Source: Oidiodendron maius Zn (Eukaryota > Ascomycota > Leotiomycetes > Myxotrichaceae). From it: a stretch of DNA of 64,000 bases. Made by a program: the position numbers and the translations under genes. The stretch covers positions 2,914,001 to 2,978,000 of the forward strand of contig KN832870.1 in NCBI GenBank assembly GCA_000827325.1, in the 5' to 3' direction. Of this stretch, positions 45,295-56,409 are shown piece after piece; the first letter of the stretch is position 1, and each line of letters begins with the position of its first letter. The notes below the pieces were generated by a model. That model did not search any database. It saw nothing but the letters and a program-made list of their open reading frames with translations, and was not told the origin of the DNA.

Positions 45295-46823
45295 TCAATT
45301 CATCATGGTATCATCTCCATCGTCAACAGCCGGATCTGTTGGTTCTATGTCGATTCCTCGCCCTTTTCCTCGTCCCTCCAGCAACTCCCTTCTCACTTCG
45401 GGGCCAATAGTGTGGTGGCCCTTCACGGTGATTAGGTCAAGTAATGCCTCTCTCTGATCCTCTGTTATCTCATTGCGATACCTCTGTGCAAAAGCCAGCA
45501 AAGATTGGTGCCACAACACAGGTAGCTTAGAATCGGTTGATCCTGTCACTCCAAACATGGTATTCCCGACAGATTCCGCGGTGGCATTAGCTGGGTCGGC
45601 CGTGCGGAATCGCAAAAAGTGGAAAACGAGAGAGTCAAGGACCTGGTATGGGAGCGCGTACTTCTTCTCCAGCAATGCTTTTATAAAGATGTTCGTTGCA
45701 CCACCTCCCTCAGTTCCGACTGAAGACTCTTCCGCAGCAATATCGCACAGGCCCTTGAGTGCCACTGCCGAGTGGAGTACGGGAATAGAGACCCGGACAA
45801 GGACAGCAGATATTATGTGCGCCTCCCGCAGCGTACATGTGCCACTCCTAACTAGAGGGAAGAGTATGCCTTTGAACCATGCGGCCGGTTTGTACAAGCC
45901 TTTCTTCAAAGCATTGAAAAGATGTACATTCAACTTCTTTGTCTCCTGTATGTCTTCACGGACTCTTTCAAGCAGCACCGTCTCCATGAATCGTTGAGCT
46001 GTTACTGGTGTGCTTGATACGAATATTTTGGTTGCTTCAAAGCATGCATTTGGTGTCCATTTATCGGGTCTAGTAATGTCGAGGATGTCTTCCCAGTGTG
46101 GAACTGTCGGCAGGATCTTGAATGGTTTAGGTAACTTTCCTGACTTGTATCGTGATAGGATGAGGCCGATTCTAAGGTATGTTAGTGGCCAATTTTCCAC
46201 ATTCGAGATAAGTTAACCAACTGTGTGTACACCTCCACAACTTTCGGCGGTATCTCAAAATCGCTATCGACCGGCTCTGGTCCGTCCCCTCCAGCTACGT
46301 GCGCTTGTGCTGCTTCAAATGCATCGATTTTTTCTAAGATCAAAGCCGCTAGATTCGTCGTTTGTCCTCCTCCCTGCACTTCACTCTCTCGCCCCCCCCA
46401 GCCTGTCCGCAGTAATGGGTCATCTTCAACGGGAAAAAATTTGTTGAATGTTTCTTGGTCATTAGGATCCAACTCTATTTCTTCTATCACTTCGTCTTCA
46501 TCACCCCATACCTCACCATCATCTTCATACTGCTCTTCTCCCTCTGACGTCTCAAACCTGGAGGAGAGGTCGAAGGCGGCATGTATCTTTTCCCCTTGTA
46601 GAGTATTCTGCTCACTCTCGTCATCGTCGGCAAGCTCTTGAGCAATGCGTAGAATCTTGCGAGAGGCTTTTGAATCCACAAATTTCTCCTCCTCGTCTTC
46701 GTGTCGCGATTTCCGCTTTGACGATTTAGATTTAAGGATGCCGGTGGATGTGAGATCATCCTCTAAAGGATTATGGCGACGCTCTTGGCGTCCTGCAGCC
46801 ACAGGCGTAGTCAAGTTTGGCAT
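45295..46823 (-). CDS. ENP1: ENP1/bystin, 40S ribosome biogenesis
   Basis: Bystin (yeast Enp1) is a nuclear pre-40S assembly factor needed for 18S rRNA maturation and export. Exon 1 starts MPNLTTPVAAGRQERRHNPLEDD, with a basic/acidic N-terminal region, EEIELDPNDQETFNKFFP and FEIPPKVVEVY. After a short intron near 46175-46220 the conserved bystin domain runs on with YKSGKLPKPFKILP, WTPNACFEATKIFVSS, YKPAAWFKGILFPLVRSG, EAHIISAVLVRVSIPVLHSAVAL and FAQRYRNEITEDQREALLDL. It ends with an acidic tail at 45295. Length and motifs are complete. Confidence 0.95.
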
Positions 46824-47676
46824 TGCCAGATTGTCGAAGTGAAATACGGAATTAGGTTGCGGTGACTGCTAGGATGCTCAATGAACTCCACAGCTTTTCC
46901 GGATTTTCGAAGAAAAATTAATCGCGATATGTGCCTGCGCTAAGATAACCCCGCCAACTTCTTTACGCCTCAGGCATTAACACACCTCTCGACAGAGTGA
47001 ACTATCCTCCCTCTAAAGGCCTGTTCGCACTCATCTGTAATAAGCCTGGATGATAAATCATGGGTATCTATGAATTAGACTTTACTGGTTGCTAAGAGTG
47101 TTTATATCTAATAGTTGATAACTGCATTGCTGCGCGCAGTATACAGGTTCATCTCGAATTTAGAGGATTATAAACTTGGATATGGCGTTAATTGAGTTCT
47201 GGCAGAAGTATGGACGTTCAATTATCATTGACGCTTCTGTTCGATCAGATTAGGAGCCTCAGGGTCGAACACTAGTCTAGCTTCTACAAAGCTATCGTAC
47301 CGTGCTTTGGGGGATCATATATAGTAAGAGCCGTGATACACATCTGCCCTCGTAAAAGCTTACCCGGCCTTAATGGGTCAACCTATAAGCCGCTAACAGC
47401 CGTTCAAATACTTATATTTGCGAGAAATGCCATGACGTAGACCACACACATAAGCTATGATAAGTTTTCGGAGAGAGCACATGATTCTCTATGCGCGCAA
47501 TGTAACAGTGGCATATGAAAGTACAATTAATACACTTCCTTTTATACATATTGTTAGATGTTAGATGCCAGGGCTTATAGTTGCCAAACGATGTCCCAAG
47601 TCTGCGCCATTATTTCCAGGTCTTGTACCTCCATTTCCTTTTTGATACTGCACGATCGATAAATTCTTTTCAGATC
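46824..47676. other. Intergenic region, ENP1 promoter
   Basis: About 850 AT-rich bases between ENP1 and the Zn2Cys6 gene, both on the minus strand. No gene or recognised element. Confidence 0.5.
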
Positions 47677-50457
47677 TCAGCTCCTTCTTATATCCTCTGC
47701 AGCACTCAGTGACTGTAAGATATGACTGGCCTCGATTCCTTCATGTTCTTCATTAAATATCATTTGCTCTCTTCCAGGTATAACGGACGTCGAAATTTCC
47801 TGGGAAGTCCTGAGCTCAGGAATAGAGCTTGCCATAAGGTGCTGAAATACATTGTTCGGAAATTGTGGATCAGGTTCGCGACTCATCGCATAGAAGTCTT
47901 GATTCATTCTATCCGGGTCTGTGAAGCCGAGATTTACAAGGCTTTGATCCCAATTACTGGCCCTGGGCTAAGTAAGCGGTGAAAGGCAACACAGGTGCGA
48001 AATCATGTTAAAAGCATACCATTCTGTCGCGTCAAGAGTTGCGAACTCTTGAAACATAGGATCGAGATCCACATCGGAAGGGATAGATGTTCTTTGACGG
48101 CGGTCGTCAGGAGAAGTTTTTATATTGGATGTCTGGCTAATTCGAGACGAGTTTGTCTTCAGCTGTTGTGAATCTGCAGTGATAGGAATATCCGTATTGA
48201 AGATGGATTGGGTGCCTGAGTAGTTGCTTGTAGCAAACAGATCAGCAGCTGCGGGGTTAAACACCTGAGATCGATCCACGACTGGCGATAGCATAGTCCT
48301 TGCCTGCTGTGGTACATTACTAGTCGATGCCTCAAGTTGATATCTGGACACTTGGTGGTTCAGAGTCTGACTGCCCGCGAGGCTGTTAGGGGTCGATGCT
48401 GTTGGAGGGGTATCCGATACATTATTCGTACCGCTTATAAGTTCATAAGCTACTTGGCTCTCGCGTCTGCCGGCAGCTGGAGTTTGATATGATATAGAGT
48501 TCTTGAATGTTTCAAATATTGGCCAAGCCGGCTCCATCATATCAAGATAGATATCAAGGCTGTGCTTCCAGTTTGCTATACTAATATCTGTCTCTTCCAT
48601 GTTTCGCTGCACATGTCGAATAACGTCATATGCTGTCTTCACAAAGTACTCGAAGGTAGGTGGTATTATAAGAAGGCCGAAATTGGAAGAATGCTGAATC
48701 AACAGCTCCGCAATTTGGCGAGCAGATTGTGTACTAAACTCTACATTTGCACTCTCTTTGTCCTGGCTGTCGGATATCAACTGTAGAGTTGACAGAGTAT
48801 TGTAATATGCAATCTGCAGATTGTAGTGGTGAGGAAGAGGCGCCATGTCTTGCTTACTATCCATTGAATTGGAGTCGAAGTTCAGCGGCGAAGGCTGGGC
48901 TTGACTCCAGACATAGAGCTTGTCCACAAGGCCCTTGACAGATTGCACTCGTTGGGGACTGTCCGACACACATGTAGCCTCGTTCAGTACTTGCATGAGC
49001 TTGACGAACCGATTAAATGTGCTTAAAATCGAGGCGGGTCGTGATGCAGGAGTATTTCGACATACTGCAAGGCAATCCGGCCATGGATCCCATTCATCTA
49101 GACCCTCTTCCTCAACCGGTCCAACTTGTTCAACATCCTCTACTCTCAGATGCGGGCGATATCCGAGACGAGTAGCTATAATTGTATCGAGAATAAAACA
49201 GCCTAGGAAAACGTGTCTGGTTCTAGAGGGAGACTTTAAGGCCATTAGAATGTCGTCCGATGGCCGTCCAAGGCCCATGTCTATAGCAATCCGAACAGCT
49301 TGTCCAACTAACAGCCATGCCCGACTAAGATGACCGTTTCCGATATTTGCGAGAGCTAAGACGAGAAGGGCTTGGACATGACCGAGTTCAAAAACTCCTT
49401 CCTCGTCAGGGATAAGGAGCCTTGCGTGGTCGTACATCCTCTCTGCCGTCCATACCACTGCGGCAACAGGCCCTTGAGCATGTGGAATATTATTGATGGC
49501 TCGATGCTGAAACTTGGCGTAAGCTATTACGGCCCAAAGTACTGCATGGTTACCCGATCCCGCACCAGTGATAGAAAAGTCATCAGGCTTTCGCAGGTAC
49601 TGATATGTTGACCGCAATAGATCCTGCCTTTCGATTATCGGGAGCCACGGGTGAGTGTATGAACTGAAGACGTTGATGAGATGCCAAGCCTCAGAAGGGA
49701 GTTCCAGGCAATCAACGCTAACTGCGCGACGTTTGCTGGAAAGGCCATATTGATATGGCGAGTTTAGCATCCGTTCTTCTCCACCAAGAGATTCATTCCT
49801 ACTTTCATAAGTGTGTGGTAGTTCTGCTCGCTCAAGAGAGCTATCTTTGGGATATATATCTGGCTTTTGGTCTATAAAACTGCTCCGTGCCGGCTCTCTC
49901 GGATCTTGATTGTTTATATGGTTAGCAGGTAACCAGGATCGAGTTTCTGGCCGAGTATTGGAATCCGTGTGTTTTCGTTTGCGATTCTCTGGTGTTTGTT
50001 GCTCCGTGCTTGACAATAATCTTTCAAGCTCTTTCGAGATTTTAGATTTTCGCCATACCTCTACTAGATTATCCGAATGACCCTCATCGTTCCAGTCAGT
50101 CAGGAAAGCATCGTCCCGATTTTCACCGGTTATAACCAGGAGTACATTCTCCTCAATGCTTCTCACATCTCGTATTGCCAACCCCCAAAGTTTTTCCAGG
50201 CCACGAACGTATCCTTCAGGCAAGCCGCGCTTTTTGACGTTGGTGTCATATGAACATACACGCCCATGCGTCGTACAGGTGGAACATGAGGGCTTCCTCC
50301 CATCACATTTATCTTTCCTGCTCCGGCATCTATCACAAGCCTGAGATACCCGTTTCCTTGGGCCTTGCTTTGACTTGCTCGTGTTCAGGTCCTCCACTTT
50401 CGGTAGAATCTGTTCTTGTCCTGTTGTCGAGCTGTAGGAAGGATCCACGTATTCCAT
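47677..50457 (-). CDS. Zn2Cys6 transcription factor, likely quinate activator (QutA/QA-1F-like)
   Basis: The regulator likely turns on quinate use. From ATG 50457, MEYVDPSYSS leads to the zinc cluster ACDRCRSRKDKCDGRKPSC with two more cysteines (STC, VCSY), then the linker KKRGLPEGYVRGLEKLWGL. The fungal-specific domain spans roughly residues 240-600, with LINVFSSYTHPWLPIIERQD and ARLLIPDEEGVFELGHVQALLV. Exon 1 ends at 48020; a 57-base intron restores EWASNWDQSLVNLGF and MNQDFYAMSREPDPQFP, a C-terminal block I associate with QA-1F-type activators. Total about 907 residues. Neighbour evidence: it diverges from a QutR-like repressor, as qa-1F and qa-1S do in Neurospora. The exact inducer is inferred. 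Confidence 0.78.
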
Positions 50458-51019
50458 CTCCGTCAATCGTTTTATAACAATCCAAATGTAAGGCCGACTG
50501 TCATATGAATCGAAATTGAGTTCTTTGAATGTATGTCTCGAGCTAGTGAGCCAGCGGGTTGCTCAAGTAGTCGAAATGGAGGTGGTTGAGTCTCGCAAGT
50601 CCGTCTGATGCATTTCAGAGCTGTCATCCGTTTTACACTGAATATTTGCGTTTCTGAGTTAAATCAGTTCCAATCCTGGATCACGAACAGGAATAAGGAC
50701 TCCCTTTCGTTGATCGATATGAGATGGTTGACCCCACAAACTACAAGAGAACGGTTGAAGTCATATCCGATGCTTAGTCATCACCGTTGCTACTGCTGGT
50801 GCTTTCTGGCTCCGCTTGCCTCTTAAGTGCCGGTGACCCCTTTGGTTCCTTTCATTTATTTGATCCATTTTATCACAATTCGCGTCTTTTGTGTCACTAC
50901 TAGACATCTGATTTTGTTTCTCAATGTTATGAGAATTTGATGTCCTATCCGGCATTATTAAGCCTCTGGATTGGCGTTGAGGAGGGGCAACTTCCCACAC
51001 GTGTCCAGGTGTCGAATCG
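50458..51019. promoter_or_regulatory. Divergent promoter of activator/repressor pair
   Basis: About 560 bases between the two start codons. I looked for the 16-base QA-1F/QutA site (GGRTAARYRYTTATCC) and did not see a good match on either strand. CACGTG occurs near 50998 (ACACGTGT), 20 bases before the repressor start. A minus-strand frame crossing into the repressor is a shadow. Confidence 0.5.
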
Positions 51020-53484
51020 ATGTCTGTGATAACCCAATTCCGGCCTGCCATTCCGGAATCATTACCGAGCTCACGGTCGAGTCTGCGATCTCCAGGGACT
51101 CGAGACTTCCCTCCAAATGCATCGATTGTCCTGGTTGGCTCTCGAGGGTCCGGGAAGCGCAGTCTGGGGTTCATTGGAGCGACGCACCTTGGCCGGCGTC
51201 TGATTACAGAAGATCACTACTTTCAGGAGATCACGGGAATATCTCGAGGTGAGTTTTTGCGAAAGTATGGAAACCAAGAGTTCTACAGACGAAACGTATC
51301 TGTCTTAAGGGAGATGTTAGAGAAGAATAGAACGGGATGCATTATTGAGTGCGGCATGGGTAGTCTTGCCAGTGAGGCACAGAAGGCTATATTCGAATAT
51401 TCGAAGCTCAATCCGGTCATCTATGTTGTTCGAGAAAGTGAGAGAATAAGACGGCTATTGAATCTCGACGAGAAGGACGCTTTCCGTTTGGAGAAAGGCG
51501 ACTTGTCCCACAGGAGTTGCTCCAACTTGGAATATTACAACCTGTACGACTCAAGCTGCGATGGAATGAATTCTGACGACAATGGCTCTCCAAATGTAGC
51601 CTCGAGGCTAAAATATGCCAAGGAAGACTTTTCTTCCTTTTTGGACTTTGTGACCGGTCAAAGATTTGCGCGATATGCCTATGAGAGCCCATTTTCAATT
51701 GCCGCTCTACCACCTGAATGTCGGTCATTCACCTATGCTCTCTCTATTCGGTTATCATCAATCCCTGAGTTGGAGCTGGAAGAACTCGAAGCAGGCGCTG
51801 ATGCAGTTCAACTGAAGATCGACACTTTCCTCCCTGACTTCCAAAAGACGATTGCAAAACAAGTGGCAACGATCAGGAGGAAGCTCGGTGTCCCTATTAT
51901 TTACTATATTGAAGAGAACATGTTTGAGGGTACAGAGTACTCCGCGTCGGATAAAGAAGATACTTACTTCAAGGTGTTGGAGTATGGCCTCAGGCTAGGC
52001 GTGGAATACATTGTTGTCGACCTCAATTACCAATCAGATCGAGTTATTCGCCTTGTTCAGTGCTCTGGAAACAGCAAAGTCATTGGTCACTACATGATGT
52101 ATGAGAACAACTCGCGCGGTTGGGATGATGAGTCGAGAATGTTGCAGTATAGGAAAGCAAAGTCCCTAGGCTGCAACCTCGTACGGTTCGTGAGACGAAC
52201 TTCTGATGAAGGCGATAATAAGACTGTGCGAACTTTTTTGAAAAATATTGAGTCGATACCTGACCATCTGCCTGTTATCGCATACAATATAGGAGAGTTC
52301 GGTAGACCTTCATTGATCGAAAACCGCATATTCACGCCGGTCACTCATCCTATCATGCTGTCCACGGTCAGTTTGAGCAAAATTCGCCAATTCCTTCCAA
52401 CAGCTGCTGAAGCTATGGAGGCGCTGTACCAAAAATCTGTTCTCAACCCTCTTCATTTCTATCATCTTGGGATAAGCGTGTTCTACAGTCTCTCGCCCGC
52501 TATGCATAGTGCTGCATACCGAGCATGTGGCATGAACAACAATTTCCAATCCCTCCAAGTCTTTTCTCTGGAGGACATTCATCGTCTTTGTCAGCAGTCA
52601 AACTTTGGGGGGGCAGCCATCACCCAACCCTTTAAAGTCGAGATTCTTAGCATCGTAACAGCAATAAGCAGTCATGCCAAAGCTATTGGTGCTGTTAATA
52701 CCCTCCTGCCGCTGAGAACTCTACCAGACAATAGACCTCCAAATAGCAGTACTGAGTCACTCCTTCGTCAAGCGAGCAAGAGAAATGTATCAGGCACCGT
52801 GTGCGGGTATTATGGAGATAACACAGACTTTATTGGCATTCTAAACTGTCTAAGGAGGAACACGACACCACGTAATGTTGTACAGCCCTCCAAAACCACC
52901 GGGTTGGTGATCGGAGCGGGAGGAATGGCACGAGCTGCAATATATGCCATGATTCAGCTCGGATGTCGAAAGATATTCTTGCATAATCGTACGATTGAAA
53001 ACGCTGAGAAAGTTGCCACCCATTTCAATTTTTGGGCAGCCGGCCTTAGTTCCGATGGTCAAGTCGTTCGCGTATTGACTTCGAACAAAGTTCCTTGGCC
53101 GTCGGGCTTCAACTTTCCGACGATGATTATTTCATGTGTTCCAGCAATAAGCGTGGGGGCCGAAGCTCCGGCAAACTTTGAGATGCCTACCCAGTGGCTT
53201 GGAAGCTCAACTGGTGGAGTAGTCGTTGATGTGAGTTTAAGCTTATCCGCGTTCGACTGCACACTAACATCCTTAAGGCATCGTACCTTCCACTCGACAC
53301 ACCGCTTTTGCGACAAATTCGCCGGGTCCGTGAGGCCACCAAGCAGGCTTGGGTTATTGTGGATGGACTCGAGGTCTTGCCGGAGCAGGCTATAGCTCAA
53401 TTCGAGTTGATGACTGGACGACGAGCACCCAAAAGACAAATGAGACAAGAAGTGCGACAAAATTATCATAGGTATGAAGCATAA
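51020..53484 (+). CDS. Quinate repressor homologue (QutR/QA-1S)
   Basis: QutR binds the activator QutA and silences quinate genes. It is built from dead relatives of three shikimate-pathway enzymes. The kinase-like part has SIVLVGSRGSGKRSLGFIGA, HLGRRLITEDHYF and the typical REFLRKYGNQEFYRR-like stretch. A 3-dehydroquinase-like barrel follows from ALPPECRSFTYALSIR to HYMMYENNSRGWDDE. The last part is shikimate-dehydrogenase-like, with YSLSPAMHSAAYRACGM, FGGAAITQPFKVEI, IGAVNTLLP, GDNTDFIGI and an NAD-type loop, VIGAGGMARAAIYAM. Two exons (51020-53230 and 53278-53484) give 805 residues; exon 2 encodes ASYLPLDTPLLRQI and a tail with APKRQMRQ. Known QutR proteins are about 920 residues. Confidence 0.88.
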
Positions 53485-54570
53485 AATCTTAATCAGAGTT
53501 TGAACGGGTCTTTGGTGACCTCTTTGCGCTATGAATCCTGAGATAGCATGCTTCAATAACATACGAGTATGGCTAGCCAACCTTAATATACGCGTCGGAG
53601 AGACTGTCGTCATGTCCCAATATTCTGAAATCCGCGAAGAATATAATTTATTCGATGCACCCCGGTATATTTCTTGATTCCGTTAAACACAATATTGGCT
53701 CGTTAAGTAGAGGTGGAGTGTGCAATATCTGAAGTGTGCAGCTGTTGAACATAGGCATTGATGTGACTTAAGTGAACAATGACTAATGGCTCGGATATTG
53801 GATTGGCCACATCTTAGTGCGAAACAACTTTGTAGCTCCCTGGAAGAGCCCAGTTAAATAGAAGGGAGATCAAAAGATCGGAAGAGTAGATGGAGCGAAG
53901 TACATAATATTGGACGAGACTCGCTAAATAGTTACCATTCATTATCTACAAGGAGCACATACACACGATACTGAGGGATTGGATAGTGAATCTATAATAG
54001 AGAAGATCTGGGATTTAAAATTGACAGTTTTACTTTAAAGACGATCGTGGTTATATGAGACAGGGATATTTACATTTTAGGTGGCTCTTCACCAGTATGG
54101 ACACTAGCTTCAAGAGTAGTGGTTGATCCGACGAAAGAAGTGTCTGAGAGGTTCTCTTGCCCCTTATCCGCCACCCTAATGAAAGGCTGTAGTATGAACA
54201 AGGATAAGGCGCCTTCTGTTCCCAACGAGTCCAGAGGACTCATTTAATCTGCCAACGCTCCGTTAGGGGCATCTTTCTAAAGGAAAGATGCTCCTACGAC
54301 CTCTACAGGTCGCATCGCTGGGGTAGGGACTGTGGGTAGTCCGCCTAGATCACTTTAGGAAATTTGAGATATAAGTCACTTAATGTCACCATTCAAAAAT
54401 GGGCATGAAGAGCAGATCATTGTTCATATTTGGTAATCATAATCCTTTCGCCAGCCGTGAGGATGGAGCCTCCTGTATCGTTTCCCCGACGCCACGCTAA
54501 CAGGTTAAATCAAGACGAGAAAATGAGAGCTTACTGTCATCTATTATACAGCCATGTTCCCACGGTGACG
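53485..54570. other. Intergenic with a triple-hairpin segment
   Basis: About 1.1 kb of AT-rich DNA between the convergent repressor and PRPP synthetase. Three adjacent hairpins at 54264-54342 are listed separately. No gene recognised. Confidence 0.5.
54264..54342. other. Three consecutive inverted repeats, possible structured RNA or terminator
   Basis: Hairpin 1 pairs 54264-54277 with 54283-54296: a 14-base-pair stem with one G-U pair and a 5-base loop. Hairpin 2 pairs 54297-54302 with 54307-54312 and directly abuts hairpin 1. Hairpin 3 pairs 54327-54331 with 54338-54342. It lies about 230 bases past the stop of the PRPP synthetase gene, on the side where that transcript would end. No tRNA or known RNA motif was recognised. 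Confidence 0.45.
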
Positions 54571-56235
54571 CTAGTCACTCGAGTGTGTAAAAAGCGCTGA
54601 TATGGATTCTCCATAATGGTTTCTGCGGATGCACTCTGCGAGCAAATTGGATAGATCCAATACTACCAACTTCTTGGATTGGCGCGCTTTCTCCTCTTGA
54701 ATTGGGAAGGAATTAGTGACCAATATGGTGTCGATGCAGTCGCATTCTTCCATGTCTTCAAGGGCATCCCCTCCAAAGAGCCCGTGAGTAGCAATGCAAT
54801 AGACATATTTCGCGCCGCCGCGCTTCTTGACCGTCTCGGCTGCTGCGATCCAGCTCCCGGCCTTATCAATCATGTCGTCAACGAGGAAAACTGTTCGGTC
54901 TTTTACGTCGCCGACCAGCGTAATCATTTGTTCCAAGCTAGGATTGGTGAAGTTTTCTTCTTCGTCATCCGAAGTTCCTGCTACAGTGCCGCCCTTTGAG
55001 TGAGATTCTGGGTTGCAGAAAGAGGAATGTCCAGACATTTCCATGGGGTCTACATCAGGATGGTCCAGAATCATCGACGTTGACATTGCTGATTGCGTAG
55101 GTGAAGGGTAGTCATCCGGAACAATATGGCCCTGCACTAGCCGCCCATGTATAATATCTCGAGCTCGTTCATCCGTGTATTCCGAATCGTCATGGGTAAG
55201 AGTGGGTGTGGCCGATGATGTTTGAGCACGAATTAGAGGCGATCGAGAAGGTGCCTGGCTCGACCTGAGAGCACTGAGAGTAGACACAATATTAGGACTC
55301 CGGGGCGTCTGTGCATTTGGCACTCGCGGTGAAGCCGATCCAATTGACTGTTGTTCGGATTTATAGTCCTCGGACCCAGTGTTTAGGTTCGCGGGACCTG
55401 ATCTGTTAGCCTTTGGCTCCGATGCTATGCCTTTGGTATTGATTCGCATATTCCTCATACCCGTATCCAAGTCCGCATCCGGTGGAAACCCGTCCAGCCG
55501 CCGCATGATCATGCTAGCTGTCATATTGCCGCCTCCTCTCTTCCTATCGGTTGTGACGATGCCGAAATTAAGCTTCAAGGCGTCTGCCAACGATGTAACA
55601 CGCTTGGTGCCGCCGGCATTTTTGGAAACACAGACTGCTTCTCTCCAAGCAGGGACATTACGTCTAATCCATCTAGCTATTAGAGGCTCGGCGTGTAGGT
55701 TGTCAACTGGACACTTGAAAAAGCCCTGCATCTGGGAAGCGTGGAGGTCGATCGTGATGACATGATTAATGCCGGCAACGTGCAGAAGATTCGCAAGCAT
55801 GCGTGCCGTAATTGCTCCGCGATGTGACTTCTTCTTCGACTGCCGACTATAGGGAAAGTACGGTAAGACCGCTATTCATATCAGCTTTGTGCCATCTTGA
55901 GAATCAGGCTGCATGTGAGGTAAGATACCAGTGATCTTATTTGCAGAGGCTCCCTTGCAAGCAGAGATCAGGATGAGAAGCTCCATGATGCTATCGTTGA
56001 TCTTGCTGCTCCCGGACTGCACTACAAAAACGTCCTTCTCTCGGATACTGGTCAAAATCTTCACGCTTGTCTCGCCCTGGGATCTCATTAGCTTGGCCAC
56101 CACGACAACCTACAGTGCTCGTACATTTGCAAACTGTGAGAGCTCTACCGGCGCTGGAGCCGTGCCCAGATTGGAGCATATCTGGCTCGTGAGCTGGGGG
56201 CAGGAGCTGCCGGCGAAGATCAGAGTGTTGCGCAT
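54571..56235 (-). CDS. Ribose-phosphate pyrophosphokinase with non-homologous insert (Prs1/Prs5-like)
   Basis: The enzyme makes PRPP for nucleotide, histidine and tryptophan synthesis. The start MRNTLIFAGSSCPQLT leads to FAN, then after a 50-base intron GETSVKI and VFVVQSGSSKINDSIMELLI; after a second intron come VLPYFPYSRQSKKKSHRGAIT and ARMLANLL. The divalent-metal motif ITIDLHASQMQGFF and the PRPP loop FLVDDMIDKAGS are present, as is VYCIATHGLFGGDAL. Between MIMRRLDG and QMITLVGDVKDRTV about 170 low-complexity residues are inserted (with Ser, Pro and Arg), like the non-homologous region of yeast Prs1 and Prs5. Such subunits link PRPP synthesis to cell-wall integrity in yeast. It diverges from the asteroid gene 174 bases away. 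Confidence 0.92.
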
Positions 56236-56409
56236 CTTTGTTGTTTTTCGTGGGAGAAAACTGGGTGTCGGCACGGAGGGGAAAAATAAATTCTTTGGGG
56301 ATCCGCCTGGGCGAACCGGAGGACCTCACTTCACAAAGTTCACGCCCCACTCAATGGCCCTGTAGACAATACAACAGAGCGGGCTTGTGCCGCTGTACTG
56401 TCGTAGCCG
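56236..56409. promoter_or_regulatory. Compact bidirectional promoter
   Basis: Only 174 bases separate the start codons of the PRPP synthetase and the nuclease-like gene, so a shared nucleosome-free region is likely. No specific element was recognised. Confidence 0.55.

Noticed and set aside
50761-51174. Minus-strand frame of 137 codons between the quinate regulators
   Set aside because: It overlaps the repressor N-terminus, whose kinase-like motif is certain on the other strand.
53059-53613. Minus-strand frame at the end of the repressor
   Set aside because: It is antisense to the NAD-binding part and last exon of the repressor.
54264-54342. tRNA gene as explanation of the hairpins
   Set aside because: No seven-pair acceptor closing the set and no T-loop GGTTCGAATCC-type sequence.
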